Origin: Callorhinus ursinus
Lineage: Eukaryota > Chordata > Mammalia > Carnivora > Otariidae
Length of the DNA: 64,000 nucleotides
Assembly (NCBI RefSeq): GCF_003265705.1
Contig: NW_020312966.1
Location: 25,056,896-25,120,895, forward strand
Direction: 5' to 3'
Numbering within the stretch: position 1 is the first letter of the stretch; each line of letters begins with the position of its first letter. The notes beneath the pieces are model-generated. The model was not told where the DNA came from. It made no database searches and saw only the letters and a program-made list of their open reading frames with translations. Positions 11,800-24,893 of the stretch are shown in pieces. A program made the translations under genes and the position numbers.

Positions 11800-13028
11800 A
11801 TTTTAAGGCAGCCATCATAAAAATACTTCAGTGAGCAATTATAGACACACTTGAAACAAATGAAAGACTGGAAGACCTCCAGAAAAAAGATAAAAGATGT
11901 AAAAAAGAACCAAATTCAGATTTTAGAACTGAAAAAATACAACGACTGAAATAAAAAGCTCCATGGATGGGCTCAACAGCAGAATGGAGATGACAGAGGG
12001 GAAAAAAAATCAGTGAATCTGAAGATAGAATAATAGAAATTACCCAATTTGAACAAGAGAGAGAGAATAGACTGGGGAGAAAAATCAACATCAGAGACAC
12101 GTGGGACAATGACAAAAGACCAAATGTTGCGGAGAGATGCTGAAGAACTGCTAAAATTGACAAAAGATGTAAACCTACAGACTTCAGAAGCTACACAAAC
12201 CCCCAGGTAGAATGAACCAAAACACATTCTTGCCACAAAACACATCATAATCGAACCTATGCAAACTAAAAGCAAAACAAACAAACAAAAAAATCTTGAA
12301 AGCAGTGAGAGAAATAAAACCTACATAAAAGGGAAAAATCAATTCAAATGACAGCAGATTTCTCATCAGAAACCACATACCAAAAGGCAATGTCACATTT
12401 TTTAAGAGCTAAAAGAAGGGAACTGGTACCGTCACTCTGAATTTCATGTCCTTTAGGAATCGGTGGGGAAATAAAGACATTCTCAGATGAAGTAAAGTGG
12501 AATTTGTTGCTAGCATATCTCTCCAGAGAAGAATGGCAAGAGGAAGTTCTTGAAAAAGAATGGAAATGATATAAGATTTTTGGAACATCAGGAAGGAAGA
12601 AAGTAAAGAAAGAAATATGGGTAAATACAATTCCCTTCAGTTTTCTAAATTATGTTTAGAAGCTAAATTTCTTATATTATCTGATGTGGTTCTCGATGTA
12701 TATAGTGGAAATATTTCAGATAATTATATTATAAACAAGAGAGGGCAAAAAGATTTAAAAGGAGACAAGCTTTGTAAAGTTGAACTGATAACTAGATACC
12801 GGTGGACTGTGATGTTATATGTATGTAATATCTAGAGCAACCACTAAAAACTATGAAAAGACAATAGATGATTCAAATTCAAATTGTCTCAAGAAAATAT
12901 TCAAGCAGCCCACAGGAAAGTCTGAATTAGAAAACAGAGAAATGAACAACAGCGAGGGAAAAATTAAAAACAAACCAAAAAAAACCACCAGAAAACAAAA
13001 AGTAAAATGGCAAACTTAAGGCCTAACA
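11800..13028 (+). mobile_element. L1 5' portion (ORF1/inter-ORF region), decayed
   Basis: A-rich text recognisable as old L1: AAAGAACCAAATTCAGATTTT, CAGTGAATCTGAAGATAGAA and GAAATAAAGACATTCTCAGATGA, in that order. Many stops; no intact frame. The same L1 appears to continue at 13489, 14361 and 14772 between later insertions. Confidence 0.65.
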
Positions 13029-13488
13029 TGTATGGAAGAAAAATTTTTCCTAAACCCTTTTAGAGTCCCTGGCTGGGTGTGATAATTAAACTAACCAAGA
13101 TAAACTAGCAGGAGAAAAGCATACAAATTTTATTGGAATTTTTACATGGCCTTGGGAGCCTTCCTAAAAAAATGAAGACCTAAAGAAGTGACCAAAGCAG
13201 GAAACTTTTATAACTTTAGGCAACAAAGTAGATTTCTAAAGGACTGAAAAGACAAGGGGGTTTGGGCAATGGGTATAGTAAATGTTGAAGTAACATTTTT
13301 GTTCATAGAGTCTTCTCAGCCCTAAATTCCCTGTTTCTGGTGATGTTTTTCTAATCCTGCCTTTAGAGAAGAGGGGTGAGGAAGAGGAGGTCAAAGTAAC
13401 CTTGGTTTGCTGTTTTCCCAAACGCCTCTAGCGTAAGATATTCAGTATGTCAAAGTGCCATCTTGTGGGGTAGTATGCCTGAACCCCA
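13029..13488 (-). mobile_element. LTR-like insertion in the L1
   Basis: Begins TGTATGGAAGAAAAATTTTTCC and ends at ..GAACCCCATCA. L1 text stops on one side and resumes on the other (AATAATTGCATTAAATGTACA), so this is an insertion. The ends resemble inverted family A LTRs. Confidence 0.5.
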
Positions 13489-13590
13489 TCATTGTCAATA
13501 ATTGCATTAAATGTACATGGTCTAAATACATCCATTAAAAAACAGAGATCGGCTGAGTGGATAAAAGTACATGCTCCAAATGGATGCTGT
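13489..13590 (+). mobile_element. L1 fragment (ORF2 5' region)
   Basis: Short L1 segment with the ORF2 hallmark AATGTACATGGTCTAAATAC and GGCTGAGTGGATAAAA, lying between two LTR insertions. Confidence 0.6.
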
Positions 13591-14358
13591 TGTAGGGAGG
13601 AAAAATAATTTTCCCTCTATCCTTCTAGATTGTTAGCTGAATTCAGCTTGTAATCTAATACAAGAGAGATTAACAGGAGGAAACAGAACTTTAAAAAAAA
13701 CAAGAAACAAAAAACCCCAGAAGTTTAATAACATGTGTACCTCCTGTATACAAGGGGGAGATCCAGGAAACACTGAGTAATGCCTCAAATGGCCCAAGCC
13801 ACCACCTTAAATACCATCTCCAGCTAAAGGCAAAAGATGTTCAGGGTGGAGGGTGGGGAGGCCCATTTTGGGAGGTTACCAGGCAAAGCACAGTAAACAA
13901 GGCTGTGGTTGTTAGGCAGATTGAAGTTTTTGCCTTCTCCAATGGGTTCCCACAGGTTTAGTCATCCTTCCTGGCACAGAGAGGGAAACACTCTTGCAAA
14001 TGCAGATTTCCCTTGAAAATGTAAATTTCTCTTACAAAAGGCTAACTTCTACTAGGTTTTCAAAGCTTTTTTAATGTCTGCTATTAAAAAAAAAATCAGG
14101 GGCGTCTGGGTGGCTCAGTCAGTTAAGCATCTGCCTTTGGCTCAGGTCACTATCCCAGAGTCCTGGAATCGAGCCCCACGTTGGGTTCCCTGCTCTGCGG
14201 GGAGCCTGCTTCTCCCTCTCCCTCTGCCTGCCTCTCTGCCTACTTGAGCCCTCTCTCTCTCTGTCAAATAAATAAATAAATCTTTTTAAAAAGATCAGTT
14301 TAGGTAATCCTTATGCCAAGGAGGCATATTTTAGGGTGGCAAATAATGTTCCCCTTCA
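13591..14358 (-). mobile_element. LTR-like element, family A, split by a SINE
   Basis: Inverted copy. It starts TGTAGGGAGGAAAAATAATT and ends with GCCAAGGAGGCATATTTTAGGG..TTCCCCTTCA, the reverse of the start of the copy at 1706. L1 resumes directly after it. A SINE (14099-14290) is nested within. Confidence 0.6.
14099..14290 (+). mobile_element. SINEC nested in an LTR
   Basis: GGGGCGTCTGGGTGGCTCAG head, CT-rich body and AAATAAATAAATAAAT tail, with imperfect AATCAG/GATCAG flanks. Confidence 0.9.
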
Positions 14359-14360
14359 TT

Positions 14361-14566
14361 GTCTACAGGAACTCACTTCAAATATAACTATATACGCATG
14401 CTGAAATTATAGGGTAGAGGAAGAACAACCCTGCAAATATCAACAAAAGGAATCAAGGGTGCCTATATTAGTATCAAGTAAGTAAACCAGAGCAAAGAAA
14501 ATTACCAGAGATAGAAAAGGACATTACAAATGATAAAAGAGTCAATCTAATAAGAAAACCAAGCAA
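14361..14566 (+). mobile_element. L1 fragment (ORF2)
   Basis: ORF2-like text CTACAGGAACTCACTTCAAAT, then AGAGCAAAGAAAATTACCAGAGATA. It continues the L1 to the left. Confidence 0.65.
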
Positions 14567-14771
14567 TTTTTTTGTTTTGTTTTGTTTTTTAAGTTTTTAT
14601 TTATTTATTTGACAGAGAGGGAGATAGGACAAGCAGGAGGAATGGCAGGCAGACAGAGAAGCAGGCTCCCCTCTGAGCAGGGAGCCCGATGCAGGGTTCC
14701 ACCCCAGGACCCTGAGATCATGACCTGAGCTGAAGACAGACGCTTAACCGACTGAGCCATCCAGGTGCCCC
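14567..14771 (-). mobile_element. SINEC nested in the L1
   Basis: Inverted SINE with poly-T/TTTATT tail, GAGCAGGGAGCCCGATGCAGG and a head ending GAGCCATCCAGGTGCCCC. L1 ORF2 text continues on both sides. Confidence 0.92.
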
Positions 14772-14980
14772 AAACCCAGAAATTCTTTATAAATGTGTAA
14801 GCACCAAATAACAGCCTTACAAAATATGTGAGGAAAACTGGTAGAACTGCAAGGAGTAATTGGTAGACAGGTAGACAGGTCAACACCCCCTCTCAACAAT
14901 TGATAGAACAACTACACAAAAATTTAGCAAATATATAGAATTCAACGAGTGGCTTGTTTTCATCTGTAAACCAGCAGTGG
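14772..14980 (+). mobile_element. L1 fragment (ORF2)
   Basis: ORF2-like CACCAAATAACAGCCTTACAAAATA, then TCAACAATTGATAGAACAA. The L1 copy ends near here at another LTR-like insertion. Confidence 0.65.
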
Positions 14981-14981
14981 T

Positions 14982-15340
14982 AATGTAGAGGTGGAGAAAT
15001 GTTCCCTTCTTCCTTTCTAGGCTCTTTGGCTGGTTTAATAATTACATTTTGACACAAGGCAGATTAATAGGAGAAAAGCAAATATAATTTCTTATGTCTG
15101 AGAGCCCTGTAAAGACATGAGACTCAAAGGCAGTCAGGCAATTGACGATTGTATGATATCCATCCTGAGCTAAGGAACATGGTGAGGACCTGGGGCTTCA
15201 GAGGAGAGCTGGCAATTCACAGGAAGGTAAGAGTAGATGTTTGGTTAATCAGATGTTTGCCCTGCCTTGCAGGTAAGTTTTTCAGATTAAAAAAAAAGTT
15301 ATCCCTGACAATAGCTCTCTTTCTGGTACTGTTAGACTAG
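14982..15340 (-). mobile_element. LTR-like element (family A relative)
   Basis: Starts TGTAGAGGTGGAGAAATG and carries GGTTTAATAATTACATTTTG, resembling the start of the copy at 13029. Internal parts are diverged and the right boundary is uncertain. Confidence 0.4.
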
Positions 15341-15344
15341 GCTA

Positions 15345-15728
15345 GGCTCTAACAGGATGCCTGGAGGCCAGCAAGGAGGCAGGCATGGGCAGCTGTGGGG
15401 AAGGTCATAGGCCTGTCCTGGCAGCATCCACGAGAGGCCAGATCCCACCAGACGGGCCCACGGTGGCGGCGCCACGACAGGAAACCCCTGAGCAAGTGAG
15501 GAAGAAAAAGCAGGGGGAGGCCGCTCCTTCTCTCTCATATGTCAGGGGTATACTTTTAACTTTAATAAACTTTCCCGCTTGTGTCCCTTGTCCTCTGTGT
15601 TGCATGTCTGTCCTTGAATTCTTTCTTGTGACAAGACCAAGAACCTTTGATCACCTCTTCGGAACTGGCCGAGTGGAGGCCCCAGGGCCCAGGGTTTCCC
15701 TGTTCACTTGGCAACAAGATCCCTATTA
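15345..15728 (+). mobile_element. LTR-like 3' segment with poly(A) signal
   Basis: GC-richer block with AATAAA at about 15563 in the setting TTAACTTTAATAAACTTTCCCG, then a CT-rich and TTGTGACAAGACC segment, as in an endogenous retrovirus R-U5. No coding retroviral sequence is attached. The two overlapping open frames here match nothing I know. Confidence 0.45.
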
Positions 15729-18090
15729 AATTTTAAAGGATAAAAGAAAGTATGAACTCATATGACATTAATATATCTATATGTTTATAGACTGGCACAA
15801 AATAAAATTTCCAGAAGATTGATGGCAAAAAAGTCCTGGATAATGGAATTACAGTTGATTTTCACTTGTTTATTTGAAATTTTTGTGGTGGTTGTTATTT
15901 TAAAATAACGGGCAGGTATTATTTTGCAAGGAAGTTAAAAAGAACTGACTTAAATGTGTATATTATTTAATGGAAACGAAAAGCCAAGAAGAAAGACATC
16001 AAATGTTGTGGAGAGATGCTGAAGACAGGACTGAGAAGTCTGTGTCCTCTCATCTGCCACGAAGCAGGGCCAGGGCATCCCATTTCTAACTGTGCCCTAT
16101 CTCCTGAATCATGAACACTTTCTGGACGCCCTGTTATCTGTCCGTGGATCCTTCTTTTCTTTTCCAAATTCTCAACCTTTCTCCAAATTAAAAGTCTTCG
16201 GAACCCCCCTCTGTCTTGTTCCTGGCACCCAGAACTTAGCCCAGAGCAGCTCCCCTTTCCCTCCCTGACAGATTGAGCTCTTCCTGTCTCCAGCTCATCT
16301 TTGTTGGATAGGAAGGCAGGCAAAACTTCCCGTGGCTGCAAGAAGAATCAGGGAAGTAATACAGGCTTTTTTTCTTTTTCTCATTTGCCTTTTTACTCAG
16401 AAACTGCCTCTCTGGAGAAAATGTGGGTATTTTATTAGGGAAGAGGGTATATAAACCCTTGTAGAATTTCACTTGGATGGCTTGCCCTACTGGCTCTGCT
16501 GTGTCTAAAATTGGTGCCTCATCAGATGCAGCTGGAGAGATTTTATGAGTTTTTTCCTACTTTCTCACCACTCCCCACTATAGATCGGGAGTCTACCACA
16601 GAGTCCAGGCATCTGATTATTTAAATTCTCTGTTCACTTATTAGAGATCAGCCGGGTATTCAGTACAGATGGTAAAAAGGCCTAAGTCTAAGTTTACAAA
16701 CCCAAGTTTAGTTTGAACTTGTCAATTAAGGGTAAAGTTTTAGGTAAAGCATCAAATATTAGGAATGAAGGGGAGCATGGAGGGGGGGAGAGGAGAGAGA
16801 GAGATGAAAGGTAGAAAGCAAGCGGTAGAAAGCAAAAGTTTTGAAGGACAAGATGGGAAAAAAATAATCCCTACCTCAGACCATTTTGAAGAGGTTAAGA
16901 AATAATAATTAAGGGTCAGTGATTCTTAAACTGTTGCCTGAGTTCGATAATTAAAAAAAAGGGGGGGCAGAATATGTCTTTTTATAATTATTAATTTTTG
17001 AGGCTGGGGTCTCATTCACAACTATATTTTGTGTTGCTGAGACTTGAGGTACTTACAGAGCGGTCGGCTGACGTGGGATCTGGGAAAAAGATCATTTAAA
17101 TTTAAATTTTCTTTATAAAGGGGTCCTTTTAAAGAAATTCTACTGTATATTTTATTTCTTCATCCAAAGACACTGTTGTATGTCAACTACATAAAATGCT
17201 CATAAACAGATGAAAAATACTGTTTTCCTCTTTTTCGTAGGCAGTCAACAGCTTAGTCCTACCCATTCTCCTCTCCTCCCCGTCCCGGATTTAGAGCTGA
17301 TCCATTACCTCCTCTTCCTCAACCAAGGTCATTTTCTGTCTATTGGGGATTATTTTGGGGAGTCCGGGTTCTTTGAAAAAAGTTTACCAAGAAACACCAG
17401 CACATCTTCCTCCCGACCCGGGCCTTCCCCGCCAGTCAGTGAAGTGGCGCGATTGGGAAGAGCGGGAAATTCAAACCTTTTGTCCTTCCTATGGCTGGAG
17501 GGCCATCTTTCCCGCCCTTCTAGTGGCATTCCCGAAAAGCCACACTCAGAACAGGAAATGGGAGCTCGGATTCCTGGAACGCAAGAAAAATTGAAACGGG
17601 TTTAGACTAGCTATTGCCATCGGTAAACAATTCTAACGCGCAACTAATTTCCTTTAATCTGCGCAGATTAAAGGTATACCCCAGAAGTATCCACAGGAAC
17701 CACGAGCGACTGTTTACTGTTTACCCAATGCTTTAGGGCAGGGAATTTAGGGTCCAGGTATATAAGCCCCTGCCTGCTCTTTCCGCCACCCAAAACTGCC
17801 CCTCCTCCCAATAAGGCAAGTCTGGATTAAATATCTCCTTAGAGTTCCTATTCTGAAAACTTTTAACCACTTCTTTAGCCAGCAGGAAAATCCCTCTTTT
17901 CTAGAAACGTGGACACTGTTTAGGGCAGAGTGAACACTTACAAGCATCCTGAGGCTTAGGGAAAAACGGAACCCGGGCTGAAAAATAATTTCTCGGCTCT
18001 AAAATTGCCTCCAGGAACATCCTTTTGCTACATTCCTGAAGGCTTAAGCTATAGCAATAAAGTTGCACCTACACGGCTACGGTAGTAATT
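15729..18090. other. Intergenic, no gene recognised
   Basis: About 2.3 kb of AT-rich DNA with a GA-rich patch near 16780-16815. A sequence GGAGAGATGCTGAAG preceded by AAATGTTG near 16000 also occurs in the L1 copy near 12125, so the left end may be L1-derived. At 17757 GTATATAAGCC looks like a TATA box but no gene follows. Open frames near 17210-17605 lack homology that I recognise. Confidence 0.4.
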
Positions 18091-18131
18091 ACAGCTCAAT
18101 TTCGATCAAGTGGGTGGCTCTGAAAAGAGCC
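18091..18131 (-). terminator. H2BC3: Histone 3' stem-loop and weak HDE of H2BC3
   Basis: On the minus strand, GGCTCTTTTCAGAGCC (18116-18131) lies 28 bases after the stop, followed by TCGAAATTGAGCTGT (18091-18105), a less purine-rich HDE than in the neighbours. Confidence 0.93.
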
Positions 18132-18159
18132 TTTGGGTTGCGGTCAGCGGCCGGCGGGC

Positions 18160-19288
<1,129 letters not shown>

Positions 19289-19337
19289 AGTCTAGCACAA
19301 ACAGCACGTATCTTCCACTTAACTACAGCAAATTAAA

Positions 19338-19379
19338 GGCTCTTTTCAGAGCCATCCATATTTTCACAAGAAAGGCTGG
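19338..19379 (+). terminator. Histone 3' stem-loop and HDE of the plus-strand H2A
   Basis: GGCTCTTTTCAGAGCC (19338-19353), then CAAGAAAGGCTGG (19367-19379), a good U7 site, 50 bases after the stop. Confidence 0.95.
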
Positions 19380-19399
19380 TAACGAGTTTATACTACCTT

Positions 19400-20070
19400 G
19401 GTAGAATCAACCCTGAATACATTCGTAAAAGGTAAGGTTAAAACCTTGAGAGCCAAGGAAAGCGGCCGTGTACCCTGAACTTAGTGCATACCAGACGTAA
19501 CTTCGCTATGAGAAAGTAAAGGGACTGAAGTGTACAAGCAGGAAGAAAATTTGCTTTTGGCCAATGCCCCCCGTGCTTTTCAAGTTTCCAGTTTAAGGAA
19601 AAGCCATTTTACCCAAGAAAAGTCGGCGATCATTTGTTGCGGGCCACTGTTGTATCTAGCGTTATCAGAGCCGGTGCTTTACGTGTGATACTCCAAATCC
19701 ACCCAGGGACGCCGCCATGTGGTTTCATACGAGAAAACTCGGTATTAGGGGAGCTATAATGACCAGACCTAGAAAGTGGCAGTCCAGGCGACCCGAGATT
19801 TACTTCAAAATAACTAACCCAACCATCTAGAGGCGAAGGTAACAAGATAAAATTGTACTCGATGAAAAGTGCAGACCAGCAGGATTGATAACCTGCGAGC
19901 CTGTAAAGAATTTGGGGAATTTCAGGTCCCACTTAGATTTACAGAGCCACACAAATTACATAAACGTGCTTCTTAAATGGCTGGTTACCTAAACTGTACT
20001 TAGTGAAAGCGTAAAAGAATCTTTGAACATTATTTCATACTGAGAAAGGGAGAGAGGGGGAGTAATTCAT
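19400..20070. other. Intergenic, no feature recognised
   Basis: Spacer between the H2A 3' end and the H3C3 promoter. No repeat or gene is recognised. Confidence 0.4.
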
Positions 20071-20648
<578 letters not shown>

Positions 20649-20669
20649 AACAAACTACTGATCGTAAAA

Positions 20670-20711
20670 GGCTCTTTTCAGAGCCACCCACAGTCTCTTG
20701 AAAGCGGTTGT
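20670..20711 (+). terminator. H3C3: Histone 3' stem-loop and HDE of H3C3
   Basis: GGCTCTTTTCAGAGCC (20670-20685), 21 bases after the stop, then CTTGAAAGCGGTTGT (20697-20711) as the U7 element. Confidence 0.94.
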
Positions 20712-21765
20712 AACTATCAACTACCGAAACAATTTAGTTGCTAGGAACCTTTGGGATGTAAATGTTTTAGTATGAGATACTTGGATAATTGGCCAAGTCC
20801 CTGTCTCAGGCTTCGTACCCCTTAGAAGTGTTTTTTAAGGTACGCTTATCATTTTCGGGGTGACTTAGAAGCAGGTTTAATTTCTTGGAGCAGTTAGACA
20901 AGCTTCACATGTACACCAGGAATAGAGGACAAAGTAAGCTTATAGTTGGATTTAAATTCCCCAGGGAGGTTTCTCTTTACATTTGTAGTGCAGTTCCTCG
21001 AAAACCCTTTCTATTCATTTACTTTTGCCTGTTCAGTTGGACTTCATTAAATTAAAGAGGATAGCATTTAGTCAGGTGAGTTTGTAGAGGGTCCCGACCA
21101 TCCCAACAGTTTTTATTCCATTTAGCATAATAGAAGTAAATCTAACAGCATTCTCAGTATCCATAAAGTTATCAGTAGTCCACAAAACATTTCATGTATC
21201 CTGACTCCAGAATCTTGTATTGGTCTAACTGAGAAGGGATTGAAGCTCAGGTGATAGAAACACTTCTGTACTCACCAGCAGAGACCCACTAAATACATAT
21301 ATGCAATAAGAAAAAAGACTTGCCTATCATTATCCAAAGTTTCTTTGCCTATGCATCTTAAAATCAATAGGATTTGAGATTCTGACAGGTTGCTACCTAA
21401 AGTGTCTCTCCTACTCATGTCCCCTTTTAATAAATACAAAGTTATTGACAAAAGTTATTTTTTTAAATTTTCTAAGCATAAAATTATAATAAACTGATGG
21501 TAGTTCAAGGTTTCCTGAGGCCTAAAACTTACACAACTTGGCAACTCTTAACAATTACAATTCAAAATTTAAAATACAAAACTAGACAGTATTAATTTAT
21601 AATGGAAAGAGGAGCCAAATTCCAATTTTACAAAAATAAAACCATAGCCATCACAAAGTTCTTAAAAATAGCACATTTTATTAGCTCTTGAGTACAACAC
21701 TATATTTTTTTTCCTTAGAATATTTTTGACTGCATACTCTGATTCCATTTTTACTTGAAAATTAT
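20712..21765. other. Intergenic, no feature recognised
   Basis: AT-rich spacer. No gene or clear repeat. Confidence 0.4.
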
Positions 21766-21769
21766 TTTG

Positions 21770-21868
21770 GAGGGCAACCCTCTTGGGTCCCCTCCCTCCT
21801 TGGGAACTTAGTGCTATCGCTCAATAAACCTGGCTTTGCTGCCCACCAAAAAAAAAAAAAAAAAAAAA
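21770..21868 (+). mobile_element. Short retroposed fragment with poly(A) tail
   Basis: CT-rich block TTGGGTCCCCTCCCTCC, then AATAAA (21823-21828), then 19 bases later a run of 21 A (21848-21868). The spacing of signal, cleavage site and tail is that of a polyadenylated RNA copied into DNA. The CT-rich text before the signal resembles the R region of an endogenous retrovirus LTR. The 5' limit is uncertain. Confidence 0.5.
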
Positions 21869-23064
21869 GGAGTATTTTCTATATATACAGTGGGAAGAAA
21901 ATTCAGTATTTCCTCCAGGGTAAATTGATCACAATTTATTTTGTTCTCTTGATAGCTTAGAACTGAGTTTCAGCTTCAAAACACATTATTGGTAGTGTCA
22001 TTTTTAAGACTGTTTTCAAATTTGGGAAATCCCTTGTCAAGCTTCTTTCATATGTGAGTTGCAAAATTTGGAAGGATTCTTCATGGACTAGCTTTCAGCT
22101 CTATACATTTCAAATCTTGATTCATCCGTACTCTACACCTTCACTCCCACTGCGGTTGCTACAAATACATAGATGTCATTATACGACATCTAGTACTACA
22201 TCTTCTTGTCTGAAATCCAGGTAAGTTTGCCAGTGAGCAGTAGGAGTATATTCCTTGAAACCACTCTTACATCCGATTGGCTAGAACGACTGAACTTATA
22301 TGTGAGCGCATCTGCAAATTTTATATCTTGTTAACCCTAAACTAAACACATATGAAGTAAATTTTCTCTTACCCAAATCCAAATGTGTTCATCAGTATCC
22401 CGGCATAATCAGGCACAAGGTGAATTGTAATACGAAAGGGAAGCCTGAGTGGCAATAAACAACGGGTTTAACCAGCTATGAATACAATATCTTAACATGG
22501 ACATTAAAAAAAGAGAGAGAGAGAGACCAAGTGAACACACTCCCAAGAGCCCCTCTCAGGGCTTTTGAAGTACTGAGCCCAACATTTGAGTTTCACCAGC
22601 TTCAGGGTAAATGTGCTTCTGAACACTGTCTATGCTTTTCTAAATTATACATGGCCTTCCCCGGCCCTCCTACCACTCTTCTAACACCCCTTAGCAGAGA
22701 GCCCTAGGAGTTGAGAATCGCTAGTTTGGGATGATGACTTGTACGCCTCTGGGATAATCTGAGCTTTGCTTTGCATGCTGCTTTGGATGGTGGTACCATT
22801 CTCAGAGATACCAGGACAAAACTTAGTGCGGAGGATATAAAGTCAACTCCGAGCAATTTGAACCCTTCAGGTGTAAATGTGAGTTTTCTGGGACAATATC
22901 GCAGGGTGTTAGGGATCTATTCTGGACTGAATATTGTCTTCCTTTAGAGAGGTCCCCCTGGGAGGAACAATAAAACCATGTTTTCATTGGAGTCAGTCTA
23001 GTAGCTAACATTCATAGTTTTCCATGGGTCAAGTACCACGTGAACTGATTGGCCTGAATTGTTC
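21869..23064. other. Intergenic, no gene recognised
   Basis: AT-rich DNA with a short GA run near 22512-22525. No gene seen. Confidence 0.4.
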
Positions 23065-23076
23065 TATATCATTCTT

Positions 23077-23210
23077 TACCTTTTTTTTTTAAGTAGGCTC
23101 CACGCCCAGAACAGGGCCCGATTCAGGGCTCAAACTCACGATGCCAAGATCAAGACCTGAGCTGAAATCAAGAGTCAGACGCTCAACCGATTGAGCCACC
23201 CAGGCGCCCC
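23077..23210 (-). mobile_element. SINEC, 5'-head part, with 12-bp target duplication
   Basis: Inverted SINE, shorter than full length (about 134 bp; lacks the usual GA-rich body). Flanked by TATATCATTCTT at 23065-23076 and 23211-23222. Confidence 0.92.
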
Positions 23211-23222
23211 TATATCATTCTT

Positions 23223-23664
23223 AATACAACACTGAAAGTCAAGTTCTCTCAGTGTCCATTTTAGAGGAAGAACTTTAGCCTAAGAGATTTTAGTTAATTG
23301 GCCAAATTTATACCACTACTAAATATCGTTGACAGGCAATCTCACACCAAACCTACACTCAAAATATCCTCTGATCAATAAGATTGCCCAGAAAGGGATT
23401 CTTAGATCTAGTTGCTCCTGTCTCACAGATTAGGCTAGCTGGGTAGGAGATGCAGCGGGCTGGCTAACTTCTATTGTCAGAGTCCTCTGCTTAGTGGCCT
23501 GGTATGAGATGAAGTGGGTAGGATGAGTAGAAGACACATCCCGTCTTAAGGATGCTCTCTGGGCTTCAGGACCAGGTCAGAATAATCATTTCCTTGGAAA
23601 CATTTGGATTCTGCTACAGAGCAAGTATTTGCTTGTGTCTTCCCCAGAGTATTTACTATGGAGC
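23223..23664. other. Intergenic, no feature recognised
   Basis: No gene or clear repeat is seen. Confidence 0.35.
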
Positions 23665-23955
23665 TATATTGTCCAAGACAGTAGCCACTAGCCATGGATA
23701 GCTATTATGCACTTGAAATGTGGCTAGTCCAAATTAGAATGAGCTTTAAGGGTAAACTACGTACCAGGTTTCAAAGAGCTGTCTGAAAAATAGAATAAAA
23801 AACCTCCTTAATATTTTTTATATTTGATAACTTGTTGAAATAATATTTTTCTTACAGTGAGTTAATATACTATTAAAATAGATTTTATGTGTTTTTTTAC
23901 TCTTTTAAATGTGGCTACTAGAAAATGTCAAATAATCTATATAGCTCTTATTGTA
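23665..23955. repeat. MER5-like hAT DNA transposon
   Basis: One end carries AGTAGCCACTAGCCATGG and CACTTGAAATGTGGCTAGTCC; the other has AAATGTGGCTACTAGAAAA, matching MER5A-type terminal motifs. Confidence 0.65.
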
Positions 23956-24658
23956 TTTCTGAGGAAAAGCACTGGCATACAGAGGACAATTGCACTGGCT
24001 CACTGATAGGAAACTAGCTACATTCTTAATATCACCAATCCCCAATATTAATGACACCTACCTCAAAGTGCTCTGACAAGGTGTTTGATAATAAGTGGAG
24101 AGTGATGAGCAACAATGCTTGGCACATTGCAAATTAGAGCTCAGGAAATGCTAGCTCGAAACGCTATTGTTCCCACTCTGCCCTAAATCCCTCCACTGTG
24201 AAATCCTCTAATGATGTAATCTTGCTTCTCCTGGACCTATTCATCTCTGGCATGAATTTCAACCTAAAGTTGCTTTCTACACTTCCCTTAGGCATAGAAT
24301 GATACCTAGAACTTTCCCTATGAGAAGTAATAGGATATTTAATTTTTCATCCATGAGAGAGCACTATGTATGGGCAGGAAAAAAAAAAAGTTTGGCATAA
24401 TGCATTATAATGCATTACAAGTAGCCTTTAATTTCTGTGTTACTCACGCTTTTGTCATACATGGACATGAGATCATGAATTTTCATTGTTGAATTATCAA
24501 TCAGCAGTTTAGTTTATGCAGTTCTGGCTAATCAGCTATGTTTGGGCAATTATTTGAATGTATTATTGCCATTATCAATATGATCATAATAAGTAGAACA
24601 TTGAAAATGATAATAATGTCAAAATAAAATATAGACTTCATAAACTAAAAATCAAGAC
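23956..24658. other. Intergenic, no feature recognised
   Basis: AT-rich DNA; no gene or clear repeat. Confidence 0.35.
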
Positions 24659-24673
24659 AAGGACCTTTTTCTT

Positions 24674-24878
24674 TTTTTTTAAGATTTATTTATTTATTTT
24701 GAGAGAGTGAGAATGAGAGAGAGAGAGAGAGCACATGAGAGCGGGGAGGGTTAGAGGGAGAAGCAGGCCCCCCGCCGAGCAGGGAGCCCGACGCGGGACT
24801 CGATCCCAGGACTCCAGGATCGTGACCTGAGCTGAGCGGAAAGCAGTTGCTTAACCAACTGAGCCACCCAGGCGCCCC
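24674..24878 (-). mobile_element. SINEC with 15-bp target duplication
   Basis: Full-length inverted SINE, young-looking, with a (GA)n tract. AAGGACCTTTTTCTT flanks it at 24659-24673 and 24879-24893. Confidence 0.95.
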
Positions 24879-24893
24879 AAGGACCTTTTTCTT

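Noticed and set aside
17210..17605. 131-residue open frame with a possible signal-like start
   Set aside because: No homology, no promoter or splice support, and AT-rich flanks typical of chance frames.
17747..17947. TATA-like GTATATAAGCC near 17757 as a gene start
   Set aside because: No histone or other frame, and no CCAAT arrangement at proper spacing.
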